The notes beneath the pieces are model-generated. The model was not told where the DNA came from. It ran no database searches and worked only from the letters and a program-made list of their open reading frames with translations. Shown piece by piece: positions 1 to 6,807 of a stretch of 41,045 nt of DNA (within the stretch, counting starts at the first letter, position 1; the number at the start of each line of letters is the position of its first letter). The DNA is taken from positions 8,743 through 49,787 of the forward strand of contig JADMJQ010000151.1 of assembly GCA_018780415.1 (NCBI GenBank). Direction: 5' to 3'. Origin of the DNA: Roseateles sp. (GTDB lineage Bacteria > Pseudomonadota > Gammaproteobacteria > Burkholderiales > Burkholderiaceae_C). The translations under genes were made by a program, and so were the position numbers.

Positions 1-1
1 G

Positions 2-67
2 GCGCTGGCCGGCGGCACTGCGGCTGAGCAGGACGTCGCCGCCTGGATGCGCCATTTCAAGCTCTGA
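2..67 (+). CDS. 3' end of an unidentified gene (partial)
   Basis: An open frame enters from the left edge and ends at TGA 65-67, giving about 21 residues that finish in WMRHFKL. The next gene lies in the same frame and direction just downstream. There is too little sequence to identify a family. The frame could also be open by chance, so this is offered only as a possible gene end. Confidence 0.35.
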   Translation, partial: ALAGGTAAEQDVAAWMRHFKL

Positions 68-109
68 ACCTACTCATCACTCACCGTCCTGCAAATCACA
101 CCCATCACA

Positions 110-682
110 TTGCAAGGCCCCAGCCTGCGCTTGGAGCCCTTGAACCTAGAAAGGCATCTGGACGGCTTGTGCGCCGTCGGCCTGGCGCCCGAGCTGTGGC
201 GCTGGGTGCCCACACAAGTGCGCAGCGCCGCCGATATGCGCGCCTATATCGAGTCGGCCCTAAGCGATCAAGCCAACGGCACTGCCCTGCCGTTTGCGCT
301 GGTGCTGGCCGGGCCGGGCCAGAGCGGGCCTGTCATCGGCAGCAGCCGCTTCGGCAATATCTCGGCGCGCGACCGCCGGCTGGAAATCGGCTGGACCTGG
401 GTAGCGCCGGCCTGGCAGCGCAGCAGCGCCAACACCGAGGCCAAGACGCTGTTGCTGAGCCATGCCTTCGAGACCTTAGGGGCACACCGGGTCGAGCTGA
501 AGACCGATTTCTTGAACGACAAGTCCCGCGCGGCGATTGCGCGCATCGGCGCTACGCAAGAGGGCATCTTCCGCCGCCATGTGATCACCGACACCGGCCG
601 CGTGCGCGACACCGTCTACTTTTCCATCATCGACAGCGAGTGGCCGGAGGTGCGGGCGAGGTTGCAGGAGATGCGGCGTTGA
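110..682 (+). CDS. GNAT N-acetyltransferase, RimJ/RimL type
   Basis: Likely transfers an acetyl group from acetyl-CoA to an amine; the substrate is unknown. The 190 residues fit the Acetyltransf_3 (RimJ/RimL) pattern: an N-terminal RLEPL strand, a central EIGWTWV strand, and the late block NDKSRAAIARIGATQEG, which resembles the acetyl-CoA-binding and C-terminal part of ribosomal-protein and small-molecule acetyltransferases. The start used here is TTG at 110, with no good Shine-Dalgarno. An in-frame CTG at 89 would add MQITPIT before LQGPSLRLEPL, which looks like the usual N-terminus of this family and may be the true start. The stop overlaps the start of a second GNAT gene, so the two probably form one transcript. 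I am confident of the family and have no evidence for the substrate. Confidence 0.85.
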   Translation: MQGPSLRLEPLNLERHLDGLCAVGLAPELWRWVPTQVRSAADMRAYIESALSDQANGTALPFALVLAGPGQSGPVIGSSRFGNISARDRRLEIGWTWVAPAWQRSSANTEAKTLLLSHAFETLGAHRVELKTDFLNDKSRAAIARIGATQEGIFRRHVITDTGRVRDTVYFSIIDSEWPEVRARLQEMRR

Positions 683-1101
683 AGCTTCAGTTAACTCACC
701 ATTTAGACGGCATTGACTGGCACTGGCTGGCCCAAGTGTTCGAGCGCGCGCCGCTCGGCGGCCGTGATCCAGCGCTGCTTGAAATGAGCTTCAGAAACAG
801 CCAGGTCTGCTGCTTTGCCCATATCGACGGCGTCCTGGTCGGCGCCGGCCGCGCGCTGAGTGACCGCGTGCTTTGGACCGTCATCTACGACGTGGCCTTG
901 CTGCCCGAGCACCAGGGCAAGGGCTTAGGCAAAGCCATCATGGACTCGCTGGCCGAGCAAGCCGGCGCCGCCCAGGTGATGCTCTATGCGGCACCCGGCA
1001 AAGAGCCCTTCTATGCCAAGCTGGGTTTTCGGGCGATGAAAACGGCGATGGCCAAGTTCGCCGATACCGAGCGGGCGCAGGCGCGCGGCTTGATCGAGTG
1101 A
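679..1101 (+). CDS. GNAT N-acetyltransferase, small single-domain
   Basis: A 140-residue GNAT-fold acetyltransferase. The acetyl-CoA pyrophosphate loop is visible as EHQGKGLGKAIMDSL (the Q/RxxGxG/A motif), followed by a FYAKLGF motif typical of the C-terminal strand. The open frame runs far upstream, but the sensible start is TTG 679-681. It overlaps the TGA (680-682) of the preceding acetyltransferase as TTGA, and a GGAG at 667-670 lies 8 nt before it. Translation is therefore probably coupled to the upstream gene. The substrate is unknown. A later ATG at 784 would cut off the first strand and helices and is less likely. Confidence 0.82.
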   Translation: MKLQLTHHLDGIDWHWLAQVFERAPLGGRDPALLEMSFRNSQVCCFAHIDGVLVGAGRALSDRVLWTVIYDVALLPEHQGKGLGKAIMDSLAEQAGAAQVMLYAAPGKEPFYAKLGFRAMKTAMAKFADTERAQARGLIE

Positions 1102-1114
1102 GCGCGGGCCCGGC

Positions 1115-1993
1115 TCAAAACTCCACCAACGCAAACTCAATCAAGCGACTGAGCTTGGGCATCGGCTGCCTGTCCTTGGGGTAGACCAAATGCAGCTGGC
1201 GCGGCGCCGGGCAATAGGCCGGCAGCAGCTCGACCAGGCGGCCGGCGGCGACGTCGTCGGCCAGCATGACGGCGTGCTGCATGACGATGCCAAAGCCCTC
1301 CAGCGCCGCCATGCGCAGCGCCAGGCTGTTGTTCGACTGGAAGCGGCTGACCGGCCAGCCCAGCGCCGGGGCGGCGCTGCGGCCCAGAGCCCAACCGCCT
1401 TTTTTGGACCAATGCGTGAAGCCCAGACATTGGTGCGCGCTCAGCTCATCCGGGTGCTGGGGCGTGCCGTGGCGCTTGAGGTAGTCGGGCGTCGCGCAAA
1501 TCATCACGCCATAGTCCTTGAGGCGGCGCGCCACCAGGGTCGAGTCGGCCAGCTCACCGATGCGAAAGGCCAGATCGAAGCCTTCGTCGACGATGTCGAC
1601 GACCCGGTCATTCAGGATCAGCTCTACCTGCACCTCGGGCTGCTGCTGCAAAAACCGCGTCAGCGCCGGCGCCAGCACCACGGTGCCGAAGGACACCGGC
1701 GCATTGATGCGCAACATGCCCTTGGCGGTGCCGCGCAGCCGGGCGGCGCCCGATTCCGCCGCCTGCACCTGGTCCAGAATCTGCCGGCATTGGGCCAGAT
1801 ACACACGACCCAGCTCGGTCAGGCTTTGGCGCCGCGTGGTGCGCGCCAGCAGCCGCCCGCCCAGCCGCGCTTCCAGTTGCCGAATGTGCTTGCCCGCCAT
1901 CGGCGGCGAGATATTGAACACCTCGGCGGCGGCACTCAGGCTGCCCTTGTCCACGGTGGCCACAAAGACGGCCATGCTCTGCAATCTATCCAC
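1115..1993 (-). CDS. LysR-family transcriptional regulator
   Basis: A 292-residue LysR-type regulator. The N-terminal winged helix is obvious (MDRLQSMAVFVATVDKGS, then SAAAEVFNISPPMAGKHIRQLE as helix-turn-helix), followed by the family's LLARTTRRQSLTELG wing and a LysR substrate-binding domain from about residue 90 to the end. The start is GTG at 1993, chosen because MDRLQSM is the common start of this LysR subgroup; TTG 1984 has a better-spaced GAGG but shortens that signature. It is divergent from a small SDR gene at 2138, and LysR proteins often control the divergent neighbour, so the SDR is the likely target. The 144-bp divergent region is strikingly AT-rich for this genome and holds a 12-bp palindrome. 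It converges on the second GNAT gene with only 13 bp between stops. Confidence 0.92.
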   Translation of the reverse strand: MDRLQSMAVFVATVDKGSLSAAAEVFNISPPMAGKHIRQLEARLGGRLLARTTRRQSLTELGRVYLAQCRQILDQVQAAESGAARLRGTAKGMLRINAPVSFGTVVLAPALTRFLQQQPEVQVELILNDRVVDIVDEGFDLAFRIGELADSTLVARRLKDYGVMICATPDYLKRHGTPQHPDELSAHQCLGFTHWSKKGGWALGRSAAPALGWPVSRFQSNNSLALRMAALEGFGIVMQHAVMLADDVAAGRLVELLPAYCPAPRQLHLVYPKDRQPMPKLSRLIEFALVEF

Positions 1994-2064
1994 CTCTTTT
2001 AGCCTCGCTCAATTAAAAACTTTTGGTTCTATATAAAGTAAATATACGGCTATTTATCTCAAAC

Positions 2065-2076
2065 TGATTGCAATCA
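2065..2076. promoter_or_regulatory. Perfect 12-bp palindrome, candidate LysR operator
   Basis: TGATTGCAATCA lies in the AT-rich divergent region between the LysR gene and the SDR gene, about 60 bp before the SDR start. The core ATTGCAAT is compatible with the loose T-N11-A dyad class of LysR sites. Role inferred from position and symmetry only. Confidence 0.4.
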
Positions 2077-2137
2077 ACAATTCAGGCCGTGCCAAGCCAT
2101 CTGGGCAAGGCACTTGGATCAACAGGAGTGAAGCCAC

Positions 2138-2740
2138 ATGAAAAAAGTTCTCGTCATCGGCGCCAGCGGCACCATAGGCCAAGCCATCGTCAAAGAGTTG
2201 GCCCAGCGCCATGAAGTCATTCAGGCCAGCCGCAGCAGCACCACCCATCCCGTCGACATCGAGCATCCGGACAGCATCACCGCCTTGTTCGAGCGGGTCG
2301 GGCCGGTCGACGCGATCGTGGCGGCGGTCGGCAGCCTGCACTTCGGCCCCTTGACCGAAATGACCGGCGAGCAATTTCGCATCGGCATCAATAGCAAGCT
2401 GATGGGCCAGGTGGAGCTGGTGCTGCGCGGCCAGAAGTATCTGAATGATGGTGGCTCCTTCACGCTGACCAGTGGCATCGGCGTCGACGCCGCCATCCCG
2501 CAGATCGTCAATGGCGCGGCGGTGAATTGCGCGCTGGAGGGTTTCGCCGCCGGCGCCGCGACCGAACTGGCGCGCGGCCAGCGCATCAATGTGGTGAGCC
2601 CGACGGTGCTGACCGAATCGATGCCCACCTACGGCCCCTATTTCATTGGCTTCGAATCGGCGCCCGCCGCCCGCGTGGCCCTGGCCTATGCGCGCAGCGT
2701 GGACGGCCTCGCCACCGGCAAGACCTTGCGGGTCTGGTGA
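2138..2740 (+). CDS. Short-chain dehydrogenase/reductase-like protein, atypical active site
   Basis: A 200-residue Rossmann protein, shorter than the usual ~250-residue SDR. The N-terminus VLVIGASGTIGQAIV carries the GxSGxxG dinucleotide-binding loop, and VAAVG plus LTSGIG match the later SDR strands. The Tyr-x3-Lys catalytic pair expected about 13 residues after the serine is missing: that stretch reads VNGAAVNCALEG, with neither Tyr nor Lys. A conserved subgroup of short SDRs shares this VN(A/C)ALEGF block, so this is probably family architecture rather than damage. AGGAG at 2124-2128 precedes the ATG by 9 nt. It is divergent from a LysR regulator that probably controls it. Substrate and even oxidoreductase activity are uncertain. 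Confidence 0.88.
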   Translation: MKKVLVIGASGTIGQAIVKELAQRHEVIQASRSSTTHPVDIEHPDSITALFERVGPVDAIVAAVGSLHFGPLTEMTGEQFRIGINSKLMGQVELVLRGQKYLNDGGSFTLTSGIGVDAAIPQIVNGAAVNCALEGFAAGAATELARGQRINVVSPTVLTESMPTYGPYFIGFESAPAARVALAYARSVDGLATGKTLRVW

Positions 2741-2764
2741 GGGTTTGTGCCCTTGGCCTTGGCC

Positions 2765-3550
2765 TCAATCCCGCGCCGGGAACATCCAGCGCTCGTAGAT
2801 CTTTTTGGCCGTACCGTCGTCGGCCATCGTTTTGAAGACGGCGTTGACCTCCGCCTCGGCGGCCAGCAACGGTGACTTCTTTGAAAACGCCACGGTCAGC
2901 TGGGTGGTGGTCAGCACCAACACGTCGCCGAATTCGTCCTCAAGGCCCAACTTTTTGATGATATGGCCCAGCGTTGACAGCGAGCCCGCCACCGCTTTCG
3001 CATCCCGCTCGGCCACGCTCATGCGGATGGCCTGGGTGTAGTCCAACAGCAGTTCCTTCTTGATGCTGGCATCCACGTCAAAGCGGGGGTCAACCTTGAG
3101 GCCGCGAGGCACGGCGACGACCACATTCAGCAGGTCTGCATAGGTCCGCAGCACCACACCTTTGCGGCCTATGGCGCCAAAGTCCAGCCGCACCAGCGCC
3201 GTTCCGCGCCGGGCATAGGCCGCCCGCGCATCACCCCAGGCCATGAGGGTGAAGTCCGTTTCGCCCAGCTGCAGGTCACGCTCGACACGGGCATAGGGGG
3301 TCAGCGTCCGGATCGTTCGATGGCCGCTGCGGCGCTCGAACTCGTTGAGCAGGTCCACGATGATGCCCACATAGGGCTCTTTGCTCGCCTGCACGAAGTC
3401 GGGGTTGGGCTTGGCCCAGGGGTCGAACTGGATCAGGTCGACTCTGAATTCGGCCGCATTGGCCGCCGAACAAGTCGCCCAAAGTGATGCTGCGGCACAA
3501 AAAGCTGACAGGCTCAGCCTTTGGCGAGGGCGCTGGGTAGAGGTAGACAC
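2765..3550 (-). CDS. Periplasmic solute-binding protein (SBP_bac_3-like), orphan
   Basis: A 261-residue secreted protein with a signal peptide (basic start, LSLSAFCAAASLWATCSAANA, cleavage after ANA). The mature part has the amino-acid-type binding-protein layout: VGIIVDLLNEFERRSG early, LGETDFTLMAWG for the ligand loop, and a C-terminal VFKTMADDGTAKKIYERW helix typical of family 3 binding proteins. No permease or ATPase lies nearby, so it may feed a distant ABC transporter or act as a sensor partner. The start is GTG 3550, the first start codon after an in-frame stop, with a poor ribosome-binding site. Its stop is 24 bp from the SDR stop in convergent orientation. Ligand unknown. Confidence 0.8.
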   Translation of the reverse strand: MSTSTQRPRQRLSLSAFCAAASLWATCSAANAAEFRVDLIQFDPWAKPNPDFVQASKEPYVGIIVDLLNEFERRSGHRTIRTLTPYARVERDLQLGETDFTLMAWGDARAAYARRGTALVRLDFGAIGRKGVVLRTYADLLNVVVAVPRGLKVDPRFDVDASIKKELLLDYTQAIRMSVAERDAKAVAGSLSTLGHIIKKLGLEDEFGDVLVLTTTQLTVAFSKKSPLLAAEAEVNAVFKTMADDGTAKKIYERWMFPARD

Positions 3551-3643
3551 AGCTGCAATTTACCACTGCCACAGAGGCCCGCACTCAGCCGGCGCAGCCG
3601 GCCGAACGCAGGCATCGGGTCAATGCCTGTGGCCGGTCCATGC

Positions 3644-3835
3644 TCAAGCGGCCGAGAATATCGCCTCGATCGGCATCTCGAAAACCCGGGCAATCTCAAA
3701 AGCCAAGGGCAGGCTGGGGTCGTAGCGCTCGTTTTCGATCGCGTTGATGGTTTGCCGCGACACCTTCAGGCGCTCGCCCAGCTCCGTCTGTGACCAGCTT
3801 CGCTGGGCGCGCAGCTCGCGCAACAAGTTCTTCAT
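3644..3835 (-). CDS. XRE/Cro-type small transcriptional regulator
   Basis: A 63-residue protein that is almost entirely a helix-turn-helix domain: LRELRAQRSWSQTELGERL, then VSRQTINAIENERYDPSLPLAFEIARVF. This is the widespread single-domain XRE family usually paired with a small membrane protein. Its ATG overlaps the TGA of the upstream membrane-protein gene as ATGA (3832-3835), so the two are translationally coupled. The promoter of the pair carries repeated TGTAAAGC/GCTTTACA half-sites over the -35, -10 and leader, which suggests this protein represses its own operon. A longer frame extends upstream, but it only shadows the membrane-protein gene. Confidence 0.9.
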   Translation of the reverse strand: MKNLLRELRAQRSWSQTELGERLKVSRQTINAIENERYDPSLPLAFEIARVFEMPIEAIFSAA

Positions 3836-4212
3836 TTGTAGCGCCTCGCCGCCAAGACCAGGCCCAGCATCCACAGCGTAGCCATCAGCGGCCAGACCAC
3901 AAACATGCTCAGGCGCGGGTAACCCAGGCCCTCGAGAAAGCCATAGCTGAAGCTGATGAAGGCGGTACCGGCGAAGGCCAAAGCCAGCGCCTCGAACTGC
4001 ACCCGCTGCTGCAGTTCGTCGAGCCGGCGCAGCTGGCGCAGGATCACCCAGACCATCACAGCACCGGGCAGCATCGGGCTCAGCGCGATCAGGTCGCGCC
4101 AAGGCGAGGCCAAAGTCGCATCGCCGTTGAGCCAACCGTTCGAGCCGGTCAACACCAGCGTGTAGGCCAGCAGCGCCAGGCCCAGTTCTTTCAAATACTT
4201 CTTGGCATTCAT
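3832..4212 (-). CDS. Small four-helix membrane protein partnered with XRE regulator
   Basis: A 126-residue inner-membrane protein with about four hydrophobic segments: LALLAYTLVLTG, LIALSPMLPGAVMVWVILR, LALAFAGTAFISFSYGF, and LSMFVVWPLMATLWMLGLVLA. A charged loop (RQLRRLDELQQRV) sits between the second and third. The ATG at 4212 is preferred because AAAGGT stands about 9 nt before it. An in-frame ATG at 4230 falls inside an operator-like repeat and has no ribosome-binding site. The gene overlaps the XRE regulator by ATGA. Such XRE/membrane-protein pairs are common in bacteria; the role of the membrane partner is not established, and I do not assign one. Confidence 0.8.
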   Translation of the reverse strand: MNAKKYLKELGLALLAYTLVLTGSNGWLNGDATLASPWRDLIALSPMLPGAVMVWVILRQLRRLDELQQRVQFEALALAFAGTAFISFSYGFLEGLGYPRLSMFVVWPLMATLWMLGLVLAARRYK

Positions 4213-4228
4213 CTCGTACGCACCTTTC

Positions 4229-4288
4229 ATGTAAAGCGTGCTTTCCACTTTACCGAATATGCGACGCAATGTAAAGCGAGCTTTACAT
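4229..4288 (-). promoter_or_regulatory. Promoter with overlapping TGTAAAGC palindromes (candidate XRE autoregulatory operator)
   Basis: A perfect dyad ATGTAAAGC-GA-GCTTTACAT covers 4269-4288. A second, imperfect copy (ATGTAAAGC-GT-GCTTTCCAC) covers 4229-4248, and a lone CTTTAC half-site lies at 4248-4253. On the minus strand TTTACA (4275-4270) and TAAAGT (4252-4247) are 17 nt apart, so the half-sites themselves form plausible -35 and -10 boxes, and the second copy covers the leader just upstream of the membrane-protein start. This geometry is what a self-repressing XRE operon would show. Binding is inferred. Confidence 0.6.
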
Positions 4289-4303
4289 CTGAAGATCGAA
4301 CGC

Positions 4304-4780
4304 TCAGGGGGCCGGCTGACCCGGACCTTGGGTGCCTTGCGCTCGTGCGTTGAGGTAGGCATAGAGGTCAACGATATGGCTGTTGACCAAGGGATCGCCC
4401 TGCCAAGTCGGCATGACGGCTTGGCTCGCCGGCGCGGCGCCGCTGGCGGTCACCGGCGAGGCGCTCCAGTCGTAGCGCTTCAACACCAGGTTGGAGAAGC
4501 GCTCCGCCCCCATCACGCGCACGCGCGGCAGCAAATCGGGCGCCTTGGCCGTGCCCTCTGCCGCAGGGCCGTGGCAGCCGGCACAGCGTTGCTGAAAAAC
4601 CCGCCAGCCGGTCGGCACCGAACCGGGCAGCTTGGCGTTTTCGGCAATCTCCTTGGCGCCCTGCTGGTTCAAGATCTCGATGCCAAAACTGGCCGTAGGC
4701 AGCAGCGCTGCCGCCAGCACAAGGCCAGCGATGAGACTGCTTCGATTGAAACAAAGGGCTGACGGGTTCAGATTGGGCAT
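4304..4780 (-). CDS. Periplasmic c-type cytochrome, class I monohaem
   Basis: A 158-residue exported cytochrome c. A signal peptide (SLIAGLVLAAALLPTASFG) is followed by the haem attachment site CAGCH inside GWRVFQQRCAGCHG. A late VMPTW supplies a likely axial methionine, so it is probably low-potential-to-moderate electron transfer of class I. Start ATG 4780 is chosen over the earlier ATG at 4792 because GGAG (4787-4790) lies 6 nt upstream; the earlier start has no such site. It follows a PAS-GGDEF gene on the same strand after a 76-bp gap. Nothing adjacent names its partner. It could accept electrons from a periplasmic dehydrogenase such as the PQQ enzyme at 17.8 kb, but that is speculation. 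Confidence 0.85.
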   Translation of the reverse strand: MPNLNPSALCFNRSSLIAGLVLAAALLPTASFGIEILNQQGAKEIAENAKLPGSVPTGWRVFQQRCAGCHGPAAEGTAKAPDLLPRVRVMGAERFSNLVLKRYDWSASPVTASGAAPASQAVMPTWQGDPLVNSHIVDLYAYLNARAQGTQGPGQPAP

Positions 4781-4856
4781 TGCTTTCTCCATGGCGGGCT
4801 TGGCGTTGATTGTGCAACAGCCCCGGAGCACAACCGTCCCCTATCTACGCCCCGCG

Positions 4857-6656
4857 TCAGGCCAAACTCACCCCGTTGCGACCGTTCTCCTTGATGCCAT
4901 ACATGGCTTGATCGGAACGCATCAAGGCCGCCTCGGCGGTGCCGTCTTCGCAGACGATGGCGCTGATGCCAATGCTGACGGTGGCCGGGATCACGAACTG
5001 CCGGTATTGCGCCGGGTTCTGCTCGATGCGCAAACGCAGCCGCTCGGCCAGCGCACTGGCGTCCTCGCGGCTGGTATCGGGCAGCAGCAAAGCAAACTCC
5101 TCGCCACCAATACGCCCGACCACATCGAGCGGCCGCGTCCCCAGCCGCATCAGCAGCGTCACATGGCGCAGCACAGCGTCGCCGGCGGCATGACCGAAGC
5201 GGTCATTGATCAGCTTGAAGTGATCCAGATCCAGCGTCACCACGCAGCTGCAGAGCTCGGGGTGGCGCTGGATGCGGCCGTACTCGGCCTGCAGGCGCTC
5301 CATGAAATGGCGCCGGTTGGCCGCACCGGTCAGATGATCGGTGCTGGCCTGGCGGTGCAGCTCCTGGCGGGTACGAATCAGCTCGGTGATGTCCTCAAAA
5401 CTGGCATAGACCTCACTCAAAACGCCTTGTTTGAACAGCGGTGTGGCAGTCACCTGCAGCCACACCAGGCTGCCCTCGGTCAGGCACAAGCCCATCACCA
5501 CCTGGCGCACCGGCTGGCCGGTGCGCAGCGCCTCCAAGGCGGGATTCTGCGCGGGCGGGAAATCGCTGCCGTCCTCACGGATCAGATGCCAGGCCGGATC
5601 AATCGGCGACTTGCCCAGCAATTGCTCATGGCTGAGCCGCAGCAAAGCACAGGCGGCCGGATTGGCGGCGGTGATGCGCCCCGACAGCGCGTGATAGACA
5701 ACCCCCTGCGGCATTGTCTCAAAAAACAGCCGGAACGATTCCTCGCTGGCCTTGAGCGCCACTTCGGCCTGCTTGCGGGCGGTGATGTCGGTCAACACCC
5801 CGGTCCAAAGCGCGGCTCCCTGGGCGCATGCCGCCGACTCAGCCTTGACCATCGCCTTGGCTTGCACCCAAATGAAGTCACCCCAATCGGCCGAGGCGCC
5901 CGCCTCGCTATAGACCTTCATCTCGCATTCCCAAGGCATGCCGCTGGCCGTAGCGGCGCGCAAGGAGTGCCTGCAAAAGCTGCGCGCCTCTTGCGCAACC
6001 CGGCGAAACAAGCGGCGCCCGTCGCCGCAGGCTTGGTCGGGCTTGAGGCCAAACAAGCGCTCGATGCCGGGGCTGAAGTAGACGAAGCGCAATGCACCGC
6101 CGGGCAGCACCTGTAACCTGAACAAGGCACCAGGAATCGACGCCGCCAAGTCCCGCAACTCGGCCTCTTGACGGCGCAAGGTCTCCTGCACCAATTTGAG
6201 TTCGGTCACGCTGTCGTGCGCGATGACGACGCGCGGCGGGTCGGCGTCCGCCACCCGCGACACGCGCGCCAAAAACCAGCGCGTCAGCTTGGGCGAAGGG
6301 CAGGGATATTCGAGCTGAAAGCTGTCCAGTCGCCCGGCCAAAACTTCCTTCAGTTTGAATGTGAACTCCTCGGCACCGGCTTGCACGGCATCGGCGCCAT
6401 GGTGTAAGGCGCTGGCGCAGGCGACCAAGTAGTCACTGCCCTCGCAACACAGCTCGGCATGCCCGCCATTGGCGGCCGCAAACTCGCGCCAGGCACGGTT
6501 GACCTTGACGATCACACCGCGTTCATCCAGCACACAGATATGGGCAGCCAGCGCGTCCATCACCGACAGCACCGAACGCCGCGACATTTCCAGCGCACGC
6601 TCCGCGCTGACGACCGTCTGGGTCGTCTCGGTCAAGCGTGAATCCGAATTCGCCAT
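4857..6656 (-). CDS. Diguanylate cyclase with multiple PAS domains
   Basis: Makes cyclic di-GMP from two GTP. The 599 residues hold three or more PAS-type sensor modules. One begins at MDALAAHICVLDERGVIVKVNRAW (about residue 30), one at AASIPGALFRLQVL (about 175), and one at FFETMPQGVVYHALSG (about 310), with PAC-like ends such as VLTDITARKQAE. A C-terminal GGDEF domain follows (DHLTGAANRRHF, then RIGGEEFALLLPD with an intact GGEEF). No membrane helix is evident, so it is probably cytoplasmic. Start ATG 6656 is preferred because AGGGG precedes it by about 6 nt; an in-frame ATG 12 codons upstream lacks one. Signal unknown, but the first PAS module lies near cysteines that might matter for redox or haem. 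Confidence 0.92.
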   Translation of the reverse strand: MANSDSRLTETTQTVVSAERALEMSRRSVLSVMDALAAHICVLDERGVIVKVNRAWREFAAANGGHAELCCEGSDYLVACASALHHGADAVQAGAEEFTFKLKEVLAGRLDSFQLEYPCPSPKLTRWFLARVSRVADADPPRVVIAHDSVTELKLVQETLRRQEAELRDLAASIPGALFRLQVLPGGALRFVYFSPGIERLFGLKPDQACGDGRRLFRRVAQEARSFCRHSLRAATASGMPWECEMKVYSEAGASADWGDFIWVQAKAMVKAESAACAQGAALWTGVLTDITARKQAEVALKASEESFRLFFETMPQGVVYHALSGRITAANPAACALLRLSHEQLLGKSPIDPAWHLIREDGSDFPPAQNPALEALRTGQPVRQVVMGLCLTEGSLVWLQVTATPLFKQGVLSEVYASFEDITELIRTRQELHRQASTDHLTGAANRRHFMERLQAEYGRIQRHPELCSCVVTLDLDHFKLINDRFGHAAGDAVLRHVTLLMRLGTRPLDVVGRIGGEEFALLLPDTSREDASALAERLRLRIEQNPAQYRQFVIPATVSIGISAIVCEDGTAEAALMRSDQAMYGIKENGRNGVSLA

Positions 6657-6750
6657 CAACGCCCCTTTCGGGATTTGGCCCGCGCGCCGCAATCAGCTGG
6701 CGAATTTAACGCCGCAGCGCCACCTTGTGCTTATCTATTGACAATTTGGC

Positions 6751-6790
6751 ACAAAGAAAAAGGGGAAAGGGCGCCCTGCGCCCTTTCCCC
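6751..6790 (-). terminator. Intrinsic terminator of putA
   Basis: A perfect 13-bp stem (GGGGAAAGGGCGC, 6762-6774, pairing with 6778-6790) closes a 3-nt loop. Read on the minus strand it is followed directly by TTTTTCTTTGT. Stem plus T-run, 18 bp past the putA stop, is a textbook Rho-independent terminator. Confidence 0.93.
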
Positions 6791-6807
6791 CGCTGGCCCC
6801 GGCCGCG

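Noticed and set aside
6724-6756. CTTGTGC...GCACAAAG inverted repeat upstream of the PAS-GGDEF gene as an operator
   Set aside because: Arms are short (6-7 bp), 18 bp apart, and partly overlap the putA terminator tail; not enough to call.
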